Shown here: piece after piece, positions 20,584-26,967 of the stretch
Layout: each line of letters opens with the position of its first letter
Numbering within the stretch: the first letter of the stretch is position 1
Assembly (NCBI GenBank): GCA_049999725.1
Contig: JBNGIS010008698.1
Span: 1 to 26,967 of the forward strand
Length of the DNA stretch: 26,967 nucleotides
Direction of reading: 5' to 3'
From: Haplomitrium mnioides
Taxonomy: Eukaryota; Marchantiophyta; Haplomitriopsida; Calobryales
Notes under the pieces: model-generated
What the model was told of the DNA's origin: nothing
What the model saw: only the letters and a program-made list of their open reading frames with translations
The model's database searches: none
Position numbers and translations under genes: made by a program

Positions 20584-21437
20584 GGCAAAAGATGGGCGTA
20601 GAGATGACTAGTCTGTGGACGATCTCCTCTCCTTCATTGATGTTGGGGTTGTGCATACAGGAGGAGATATGAACAAGATGCAAAGGCATGTTGAGATGGG
20701 ATTGAGTTTTATTTTTCCTTTTTGCAAAAGAGAATGTGATCATCTACAACATGGCATTGAATCAAACTAGCGCAGCTTCGATTCAAATTTTTGATGAGCA
20801 GGCTATTGTTGGAGGACGAGTAGAGTGTTCAAGAAATGAAGGCTAAAAGCACTTGAACTATTTTGAGGAGTGGAGGCTGGAGCATTTTCAATTCTTGAAA
20901 CAATTGCTTACAAAAAATGTCATACAATGGGGAATATTTGAAGCTTCAAAAAGGATGAGGCAGCAACAGCACCATGGGAAGCAAAGTTGGCATCCCAATT
21001 TCAAACTTGTAGGATTTGATCTGATAAGAGTGGCGACAACCATGGGAGCAAGGAAGGCATTCATAGAAGCTCCTTGGTATAATTTTGTTTTATCCAGCAA
21101 ATGGTAAGAAAAAACAGAGTTTTGATGAGGGGAACAGATTGGATTGGGAGACCGAAGGATGTCCTAGGTCCAGCAAAGGCTTTTCTGTTCTAATATGATG
21201 TTGAAAGGCATGAGATGGGCTATGGGTAGAAAGAGTCTTCTCCAAGTGGTCATAGGACAGCAAAGCTGAAGACTATGTTCTGTAGCTAGCAAGGGTAAGA
21301 AGGAGGATGGTAAGGGATTGTGAAGTATTTCTGTTATGGGAGTGTGTTTGTTGCAGGTCTGGCTAGAAATGGAGATCAGAAAAAAAACTAAAGAAGAGAG
21401 AGAAATCGGGCCAGTGTTGTGTATGTGAGTTTGTTGT
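20584..21437 (+). other. Unassigned part of the mosaic insertion
   Basis: After the UPF1 match ends, an 84-codon plus ORF (20853-21107) begins MNYFEEWRLEHFQFLKQLL. It may be another captured or gag-like piece, but I do not recognise it. The rest is purine-rich on the plus strand, with no clear coding sequence. Confidence 0.3.
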
Positions 21438-21565
21438 AGGCTGCAGGAGATCAGAAATCCAGAAAGGGTGTCTGACCCTTCGTTGTGGAGTTGCCAAACA
21501 CTAGGCTGCAAGAGATCAGAAATCTAGAAAGGGTGTCTGACCCTTCGCTGTGGAGTTGCCAAAGT
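21438..21565. repeat. 65-bp tandem duplication
   Basis: Two adjacent copies (21438-21502 and 21503-21565) begin AGGCTGCA(G/A)GAGATCAGAA and share AGAAAGGGTGTCTGACCC. They differ at only a few positions, so the duplication is fairly recent compared with the surrounding decay. Confidence 0.85.
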
Positions 21566-21708
21566 GTTTGTTCAGTTGGTTGTTATTTGTTGAAGTTGGA
21601 GTTGGAGAGGAAGGTGAGTGAAGTGCAAGGCAACATCATGGTTGAGTTTTCCTATTACCTCCGGAGAGTGCCAGAAACTCAGCATGAAGATCGACAATCA
21701 AAACCTGC

Positions 21709-22122
21709 TGTCAGGAACTGATGACACCAGCATGGAGTTGTGGCAGCTTGTCACTGCCATACATGATGAGGCTGGAGGGTCCGAAACTTTGTGTTGACTC
21801 CACAAGGTGAAGACCGCACGAAGTACACCTTGAGTAGTAAGTAGGAGGGATTTTCAGAAGGTAGAGAAGCTAGGGAGATATGGAGTTAGAAATCTTGACA
21901 TTGTTTGGGGGAATATCAATACCCTGTCTTGGATTGATGTTCAAGAAGTGACACATAGTATATAAAGTTAAATGTATTCCCCTCCTGATTTCTGTAATGT
22001 ACTTTGCTTTCAATCACCTATCCTCTCTCTCATGTTTTATGTTATGTTATATTACATGTATGTCAAGAAGTAAACACCAGAGCAGGGCTCTTCCCCCTAT
22101 ACCCTGCTCTCTTGTCGTAACA
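21709..22122 (+). mobile_element. Putative LTR with TATA box (plus strand)
   Basis: It begins TGTCAGGAACTG and ends TCTTGTCGTAACA, so it has TG...CA ends and is about 414 bp long. A TATA box, TATATAAA, lies at 21959-21966. A tRNA-Asp-type PBS follows after one base (22124-22141), which marks it as a 5' LTR or a solo LTR with PBS. No second copy is seen in the window. An alternative right edge is CCCAACA at 22162, beyond which the transposase intron resumes. It probably belongs to the retroelement that carried the host-cDNA mosaic. Confidence 0.5.
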
Positions 22123-22123
22123 G

Positions 22124-22141
22124 TGGCGTCATTGCCGAGGA
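22124..22141 (+). other. Primer binding site, tRNA-Asp type
   Basis: TGGCGTCATTGCCGAGGA differs from the plant retrotransposon PBS complementary to tRNA-Asp (TGGCGCCGTTGCCGGGGA) at three positions. All three are C-to-T or G-to-A transitions. Confidence 0.6.
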
Positions 22142-22763
22142 CTGCTCTTTTTTGTCCCAACAGGTATCTTAAACAAATGTTTGAATTTATTGAAACAAAA
22201 CACTTTGTAAAAGATAAAAAAGAAACCTTAGGCAATTTGAAAAAAGGAAAATCTATTGGGAAAAGAAAAAAACAAGATTTGCAAAAAAAGGTTACAAGAT
22301 CACATCCTCTTAGCGTTTAAGATGAGTGGAGGCAACAACAGATACGCGCATAGGACCAATACAACAACATCAATATCATGGCTTGTTGTGAATGTTGTCG
22401 CGATTAGTTTTAAAAGAATCAAGAACAAATCCTATGCATACATACAATTTGCAAACAACAAAAACAATTTTTTGCAAGGCTAAGGTCTCAACATTAAGCA
22501 AGTTCATTTTCTGGCTTTACTGAACTGTAGAAAAGCTGAAAATTGAAATATAAAACAGTAGAGTTTATGCGCGCATAGACTCTCTTCTCACAACTCATCT
22601 TGCTAAGAATTATTTGACTCTAATCTTCTTTGCAAAAGAACTTCAAAAAATTATTTCTTTAACTATAAGTTGAGAAAACATAACATCTCTAGAACTAAGC
22701 TTCGAGTCTACAAAAAAAATGATGGATTAACCAAAGCTATCAAAAGAGAAGAAAGTTTGTTAC

Positions 22764-23345
22764 CTTTGTCGGACTCCAAGACAGATTTTTCTCAGAAAGA
22801 TTTTATTTCTTTGCATGTTTCACAAACAACAAATCTATTGCATTTCGGAATTTTGACATTTGGAAAATGAGTTCTCTAATGTTTTGTAAAACCCGAAAAA
22901 CTGATAATACAATGGAGATTTTGCTCTTTCAAATAAGTTGTGTAATAGTCATAAACTTCCCATTTTGTAAAATTATCCGACAAGTTGTACACTTTGTGAG
23001 TGGGCATTCTCTCGCAATATCCTTGGAAAAAATTGTCCATCCACTCACGAATGAAAACTCCTTTAGCAGAGAGTTCTCTTTTTCTAAAAATGCCTCTAGG
23101 ATTTGCATTTTTGAGATTTTGAATCCTTTGGATTCTATCATTCCCTACTGCTAATATTAATTTGAATGCTCTTCTACAGACAAAGGTACCACCAAGCAGT
23201 GTAAACCAGTTTTTGACATCTGAATCTTTTCTTGGTATTCCCCACTGCAATGTGATATCACGATTCTTCATGCTTTGTCAAAAGTACGTTTCTCTTATAG
23301 TTTTCAAAAAATATGTCTTGTACAAATTTTGGGTCTAGTGGTCCA
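22764..23345 (-). pseudogene. Transposase (DUF7869-like), 5' exon
   Basis: The minus strand from ATG 23271 reads GGTFVCRRAFKLILAVGNDR, then REWMDNFFQGYCERMP, then NLSDNFTKWEVYDYYTTYLK and ISFSGFTKH. Past a TAG (22876-22878, probably once Trp) it continues in the same frame as THFPNVKIPKCNRFVVCETC KEIKSF, then a TGA, then a donor site at 22764. This is the N-terminal half of GHTHxxID transposases: a VCxxxF entry motif, a helical middle part, and an FPNVKIPK-CxxC segment before the DDE core. Coding-like sequence in another frame (PKFVQDIFFENYKRN) extends upstream to about 23345, so the first codons are uncertain and a frameshift is likely near 23275. The 5' end nearly touches the divergent methyltransferase gene. 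Confidence 0.7.
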
Positions 23346-23352
23346 AACTACA
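23272..23352. promoter_or_regulatory. Head-to-head intergenic region of transposase and ParB-methyltransferase
   Basis: The start codons at 23271 (minus) and 23353 (plus) are 81 bp apart, and coding-like sequence narrows the gap further. Any promoter here must be very compact or overlap the 5' exons. I see no clear TATA box. It is inferred from layout only. Confidence 0.3.
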
Positions 23353-23511
23353 ATGATCCGAGAAGGAAAGAAGGCCAACATTGGGCTGCTTGTGTAGGCC
23401 CAAGACTCAATCACGCTGTATTATGCAAATTGAAAGCGAATTGACTTCTCAGAATACAAGGAAAGAGATTTATTTGCGGCAAATCTTTAGGCGTTAAGAG
23501 AAGATGGAAAG
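23353..23511 (+). pseudogene. Exon 1 of the ParB-methyltransferase gene
   Basis: Reads MIREGKKANIGLLV, stop, AQDSITLYYAN, stop, KRIDFSEYKERDLFAANL, stop, ALREDGK, then the donor GTGAGT at 23512. The stops are TAG, TGA and TAG, each one C-to-T step from Gln or Arg. The exon ends in phase 0 and exon 2 starts in phase 0. The function of this N-terminal part is unknown. Confidence 0.55.
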
Positions 23512-23880
23512 GTGAGTTCCAAAATCTTTTTTCTTATTCCTTTTTAATTACTTAGCTGTAGCTCTTAAGATGTCCATGCAAGCATGGACTTTGAAGTTTA
23601 TGCGAGCATGGACTCTGAGGTCCATGCGCGCAAGGATTCAGAAGTTCATGTGCGCATGGACTTTGAAGTCCATGCGCCAAAGACTTTGAAGTCCATACGC
23701 GCATGGACTTCAAGGTCCAAGCGTGTAGGAACTTTAGTGTGCGTGCACGCCAAGACTTCAGTGTCCATGGGCCCATGGACTTCTTTGTTTAGTGCACGTT
23801 TTTTTTTTAAGTTCTTGCTTTTCTACATGTTAGGTTATTATTTTCATTAATGTCGAATTCTTTTCTTTCTTTATTTTCAG
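23512..23880 (+). other. Intron 1, containing a palindromic minisatellite
   Basis: Begins GTGAGT and ends TTATTTTCAG after a pyrimidine-rich stretch. Joining the flanking exons keeps the frame. The middle holds the 24-bp repeat array at 23572-23780. Confidence 0.6.
23572..23780. repeat. 24-bp palindromic minisatellite in intron 1
   Basis: About seven to eight units spaced 23-25 bp apart. Each unit alternates two palindromic words, GGACTTTGAAGTCC and CATGCGCGCATG. The array ends with an 18-bp perfect palindrome, GTCCATGGGCCCATGGAC. Closely related to the array in intron 2. Confidence 0.85.
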
Positions 23881-25324
23881 TTCACTTAGTATTTGGCGGA
23901 TTTTGTCGATTCGTACAATAACGCAAAACAAATCAAGAGAAACTTTATCAAGTTCGCGATTCAAATCAAAATTCTAAAGCCCAAGCAGGGCGTCAATATT
24001 CAACAGCTTGTGCCGCATCCGAGTGCGGCAACATTCTCGACTCACGCCACAGGGACTTCTTCACAGAAGAAGAGAAAGGAGCTGGAATCAAGTGAGGCTC
24101 AGAAGAAAAAAACATCGGTACTAAAAAAAAAAAAGAAACCTGCACTAGCACCTGTCGTTGAGGAGGAGCCATCCTCCTTCGAATCTATAGCAACTTCATT
24201 GGCGCCCTCGTCTCCAACAGCAAGCAGCTCAAGGAAGGACTCGGAGCAAGAGTTGGTGCCAATTCAAGCTCCAACGTCAAGAGCGAAGAGGCAATCCCAC
24301 AAGGGGTTGCGCACATTTCAAGAAAGAGAGCAAGTATATCCTCAGACAGCTTCTGAGGAGGATAAAAACAAGATTAAGGAGTGTGCAATCCAGCGGTGCA
24401 GAGTACGTGAGGAGACCATAACTATCAGGCTAGAAAACCTTAAATTGCCCAAGCTTGGAATGGACAACTGGGGTCCATTCCAAATTCGAAGATTGAACGA
24501 GGATTTTGTGGAGCTTCTAGTGCAAAGAATGCTGACCAATAAGTACGCACATTCTTTCTTCATTGTGGTTGTAGACCCGAAGTGTGGTTTGAAAGACAAG
24601 TCAGAGTTCGACATCAAAAACCCTAACAAGTACCGTTACGAGATTGCAGGAGGCAATCACAGTGTTGCAGCAAAGCAGCTATTGATTACAAAATATAGGG
24701 CAAAGAATCTTGCTTTGTCGCTCTGTAACTATTATGTGTATGTAGGCTTGACACCAACAAAGGCCCGCATTTTTTGCAATGGATGACAATTACAACCAGA
24801 GGTATAGGCTTGAGATGACCTCTATTCAAAAGGTCGAGTATTGGCATCAGTGATTTGTGGAAAGTGGAATGGTTTCATCCCAAAAATTGAAAAGGGAGCT
24901 AGTGTTGAAAACCTTGGAGATCAAACCAAAGTCTACACTCGAGAAGATCGTGACTTCTCTAGACAATTGGTTTTAGCTAGCATTCAGAAGTGGAGAGCTC
25001 GAGGAGTTACAACAAAGCATTTTTTCAATGTGGGAGAAAAACATTGTGAAAGGCCAGAAGCCTAAGACCAGAGGATCTCTCAAGATGGAAGACATGAAGT
25101 GGATGCCTTGGAGGTCTCTTCAAGGTCTTCCAGATGAAGTGAAGATTTCAATTTTGAAGCGGGTGGAAGTCGGAGAGCTTTCAATGGACGAGATGTCTCG
25201 GGAGGTGGAGAGACACAAAGTTTTGGTTCTTTGTAGTTCTTAGGAAGAGGCAAGAGAGGAGTACCCTCTTCACACGGAAGAGTCAAAGATGACCTCTTTT
25301 TATTCAAGCTTCGAGAAGCTTCTC
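23881..25324 (+). pseudogene. Exon 2: linker and ParB/sulfiredoxin-like domain
   Basis: After an in-frame TAG (23887) the frame is open for 297 codons. The first ~130 residues are low complexity (KKK, poly-Ser, basic) and may be a nuclear-localising, disordered region. The ParB-like domain runs from ETITIRLENLKLPKLG through FQIRRLNEDFVELLVQRML and YRYEIAGGNHSVAAKQLL (GGNHS at 24649-24663, in the place of the ParB/Srx G-x-H/R box). It ends NYYVYVGLTPTKARIF, like the v-Y-x-x-L-x-x-x-E-A segment of ParB proteins. A frameshift in a T run near 24770 is followed by FAMDDNYNQRYRLEM and a helical part, WRSLQGLPDEVKISILKRVE. The stops are TGA 24851, TAG 24974 and TAG 25241. Confidence 0.7.
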
Positions 25325-25598
25325 GTAATTCCTTTCTTTGGAACTTTATTTAATTATTTGTATTTGCATTTAATATTTTTAAAATTTTTGTTGTTTTTTA
25401 GAAACCTATTGTCCATGCATGCATGGACTTTGAAGTCCATGTCGGCATGGACTTCGAAGTCTAAGCGCGCTTGGACATCAAAGTCCATACGCGCATGGAC
25501 TTTGATATGTAGGCACACTTGGACTCTAAAATGTTTTAGGGTTCAAACCTTTCAATGTTTTTATTATTCTCTAATGTTTTGGTTTTGATTTTTTTCAG
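25325..25598 (+). other. Intron 2, containing a palindromic minisatellite
   Basis: Donor GTAATT at 25325 and acceptor TTTTTTTCAG ending at 25598. Both sides are phase 0, so exon 2 (FEKLL) joins exon 3 (GDKTFKRQL) in frame. It contains the repeat array at 25408-25530. Confidence 0.65.
25408..25530. repeat. 24-bp palindromic minisatellite in intron 2
   Basis: Unit starts (CATGG or CTTGG) at 25422, 25446, 25470, 25494 and 25518 are exactly 24 bp apart. The words GGACTTTGAAGTCCATG and TACGCGCATGGAC are shared with the intron 1 array. Confidence 0.85.
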
Positions 25599-26155
25599 GG
25601 GGACAAAACATTTAAGCGGCAGCTAGCAAAGAAACTGACAGCAGATGCGAAAGAAAGGAAGAAATCTGGGGTCGAGGAAGCCCCCGAAGAACAAGACCAG
25701 CCTCCCACGTTGGTTTCTTACCCTCTAGCTTTTCTTCTCCACTGCCAAAAGGCCAGAGAGTGGAAAGCACGACAGCAAAGTGGTGTTGCATCTCTCACAA
25801 TAGAAGGAATTGTGAGAGATGAGGAAGAAGACTTAATGTCTTATGTCGATGGTCTCAACGTGGCATGTTATCAAGTCCACGATGAGGCTAACACTCGATA
25901 ATTGAAGGACCTTGTGAAACCTAGGTGTTTCACTTTGGCTATTACTGATATTCCTTACGGGTACAACCTAAATGAATGCAAGCATGATGACTCGGAACCA
26001 TTTTCAAAAGATGACATTTTTAATATGGTATCATCTTTTGCGGCAGTAACAACTTTGGAGTTTTGGTCTTTTGTTATCATTCATTCTTTGCGGCAGTTTG
26101 GCATCGTCAAGGATGCCCTTTCTGAAGTCTATTGTGCTATTGATCATGACATCTG
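25599..26155 (+). pseudogene. Exon 3: methyltransferase motif IV region
   Basis: Opens with a charged stretch (KRQLAKKLTADAKERKK), then PPTLVSYPLAFLLHCQKARE. One TAA (25899) interrupts. Then comes FTLAITDIPYGYNLNE: motif IV, DIPYG at 25947-25961, is the (D/N)-x-P-Y catalytic loop of amino-methyltransferases. The following FAAVTTLEFWSFVIIHSLRQ is the beta-strand and helix after the motif in this class. It ends in phase 2 within a Trp codon, at donor GTGAGT 26156. Confidence 0.75.
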
Positions 26156-26256
26156 GTGAGTTGTTCTTTCATTTTTATTTTTTTTTGATTTCTCTGTTTT
26201 TTATTTCTCTTGTATTTTTGTTACAATGTTTGATTTGATTGTTTATCTTTTTGCAG
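26156..26256 (+). other. Intron 3 (101 bp)
   Basis: GTGAGTTGTTC at the donor and CTTTTTGCAG at the acceptor, with a T-rich body. Splicing rebuilds the Trp codon (TG plus G) and gives HDIWDKSNIHHFGGYK, a natural continuation of the methyltransferase fold. Confidence 0.75.
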
Positions 26257-26873
26257 GGACAAAAGCAATATACATCATTTTGGTGGTTACAAAATTGCAC
26301 ATGCCCACGAGTATTAGACGGTGGGCTACTGGAAAAAGGAAGGAAAGAGGAGCATGTGCCTTGTCAATTTGGAGCTTTCTTCTGCGATTGGACTTCATCG
26401 GCAGATTATGCGGAGTGTTTTTAGCTGCATGCAGTTTCGGCAAAGCTTAAACATCTAGCAGATGATGCTCTTGTGAATGTTTATCAAAGCCGCAAGCTCT
26501 GTACAATTTTTTTATTGACCATTTATCAACAAAGCAAGATTGGATCCTTGATCTCTGCTCTAGGTCTGGCATAGGCCTTGTCTGTGCTCTTAAGCTGATG
26601 TGAAATTGCATCGTCGTGGAATATGATTGACGTCAGTCTATTTATATTCCTCAGAGGGTTTTGGAGATGGCTTCCTTGCCATCCGATGTGACTGAGTCAC
26701 AGATAATTATTGCTTACCACAAGGAACCTGTTCCTCCTAGTACTGCAGGTGCTTCTGGTGACTCTGTTGTAATATCGGAGACTTGAAAGTCTCGACAGGA
26801 TTCTCTAGCGACTGCAAATGCTCAGCCTGTAGATTTAGATGAGACAATTCCTCCCAAAGAGGATAGAGTTTGA
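26257..26873 (+). pseudogene. Exon 4: methyltransferase motif I region and C-terminus
   Basis: Starts DKSNIHHFGGYKIAHAHEY, TAG, TVGYWKKEGKR. Two frameshifts and a TAG (26422) follow, through HVPCQFGAFFCDWTSSADY and SAKLKHLADDALVNVYQ. The last frame reads FFIDHLSTKQDWILDLCSRS and continues GIGLVCALKL. LDLCSRSGIG (26547-26576) is motif I, the S-adenosylmethionine-binding LDxxxGSGT loop, with Gly to Arg at its first glycine. NCIVVEYD and PQRVLEMASL follow, like the acidic strand and helix after motif I. Stops TGA 26601, 26628 and 26784 interrupt. The frame ends at TGA 26871 after an acidic tail. Confidence 0.7.
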
Positions 26874-26900
26874 AGACATCTTTGTATACTTTGCATCAAT

Positions 26901-26906
26901 AATAAA
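26901..26906 (+). terminator. Possible polyadenylation signal of the ParB-methyltransferase gene
   Basis: AATAAA within AATAATAAAAAAAA, about 28 bases after the last stop codon. The position fits, but the stretch is simply A-rich. Confidence 0.3.
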
Positions 26907-26967
26907 AAAAAATTCCAAAATTTTCTTTGCTAAAGTTTCATCTTCAAGTTGTTGCTCTTTCAATCTA

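Larger units (their letters stand above)
17821..22763 (-). other. Transposase intron (4.9 kb), enlarged by a nested insertion
   Basis: The donor AAAG|GTAAC at 22764/22763 and acceptor TGCAG|TC at 17821/17820 both have phase 1. Joining them gives an uninterrupted family-like reading (ESDK then VKYNRQLF). The intron contains the plus-strand host-gene mosaic and LTR-like sequence (about 18120-22162). The remainder (17821-18120 and 22163-22763) is AT-rich with two palindromic cores near 22341 (ATACGCGCATAGGA) and 22563 (TTTATGCGCGCATAGA). The splice sites are inferred from sequence only. Confidence 0.55.
23353..26873 (+). pseudogene. ParB-like domain fused to amino-DNA methyltransferase, four exons, decayed
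   Basis: Four exons with GT-AG introns make one protein of roughly 850 residues. Exon 1 (23353-23511) starts MIREGKKANIGLL. Exon 2 (23881-25324) has a lysine/serine-rich linker, then a ParB/sulfiredoxin-like domain. Exon 3 (25599-26155) holds methyltransferase motif IV, and exon 4 (26257-26873) motif I. Motif IV before motif I is the permuted beta-class order of N6-adenine/N4-cytosine DNA methyltransferases (PF01555-like). ParB plus this methylase is a known fusion in phages and bacterial mobile elements. Twelve in-frame stops and three frameshifts (about 24770, 26335, 26486) show it is dead. Splice phases agree across all three introns, which supports the model. It starts head-to-head with the transposase, so it was probably an accessory gene of that transposon. 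I know of no plant host gene with this architecture. Confidence 0.75.

Noticed and set aside
23584-23850. Plus ORF (MDFEVYASMDSEVH...) and the minus ORF at 23552-23776
   Set aside because: Both are translations of the intron 1 minisatellite, which is palindromic; they lie inside an intron by the splice model.
23353-26873. Stop-codon readthrough, or U-to-C RNA editing restoring CAG/CAA/CGA codons
   Set aside because: Such editing is known in organelles of hornworts, lycophytes and ferns, but this is a nuclear mobile element with frameshifts as well, and the same stop bias is seen in dead retrotransposons beside it. Cytosine deamination is the simpler reading.

Overview
The window is AT-rich, repeat-dense nuclear DNA of a land plant. 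The evidence is layers of decayed Ty1/copia and Ty3/gypsy retrotransposons, GT-AG introns, and fragments of land-plant-type genes (eEF2, plastid EF-Ts with its leader, UPF1). I see no intact host gene, rRNA, tRNA or CRISPR array. The genome is probably large and repeat-rich (fern, lycophyte, bryophyte or gymnosperm); I cannot name the species.

Region by region. 1-401 is one arm of a long inverted repeat whose partner is 15428-15843. 405-2769 is the 5' part of a minus-strand gypsy element (gag and start of protease, tRNA-iMet-type PBS, 5' LTR). Its LTR is inserted into a minus-strand copia gag (2770-3277). 3278-6944 is mostly unassigned sequence with two small repeat arrays. 6945-7624 is a copia RNase H end on the plus strand. 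7739-9088 holds a minus-strand gypsy LTR and integrase. 9089-14915 is a nearly whole minus-strand copia element (LTR, PPT, RNase H, RT, integrase, protease, gag). Its reverse transcriptase carries a large in-frame array of 36-bp and 48-bp repeats.

From 15428 to the window end lies what I read as one large, decayed DNA transposon. On the minus strand it has a two-exon DDE-type transposase of the plant/algal/animal family with the GHTHxxID motif (DUF7869-like). On the plus strand, starting head-to-head within about 100 bp of it, is a four-exon gene that joins a ParB/sulfiredoxin-like domain to a beta-class (permuted) amino-DNA methyltransferase with motif IV DIPYG and motif I LDLCSRSGIG. Introns 1 and 2 of this gene both contain a 24-bp palindromic minisatellite, and related palindromes occur on the transposase side. 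The 4.9-kb transposase intron was invaded by a mosaic of three intron-less host cDNA pieces (eEF2, EF-Ts, UPF1), followed by an LTR-like sequence and a tRNA-Asp PBS.

Interpretation. The main finding is the ParB-methyltransferase gene paired with a transposase. It suggests a DNA transposon that carried its own adenine or N4-cytosine DNA methyltransferase. All copies here are dead. The methyltransferase gene has many in-frame stops, almost all explainable by C-to-T change at CAG, CAA or CGA codons, plus three frameshifts. The transposase has lost one catalytic Asp (D to N).
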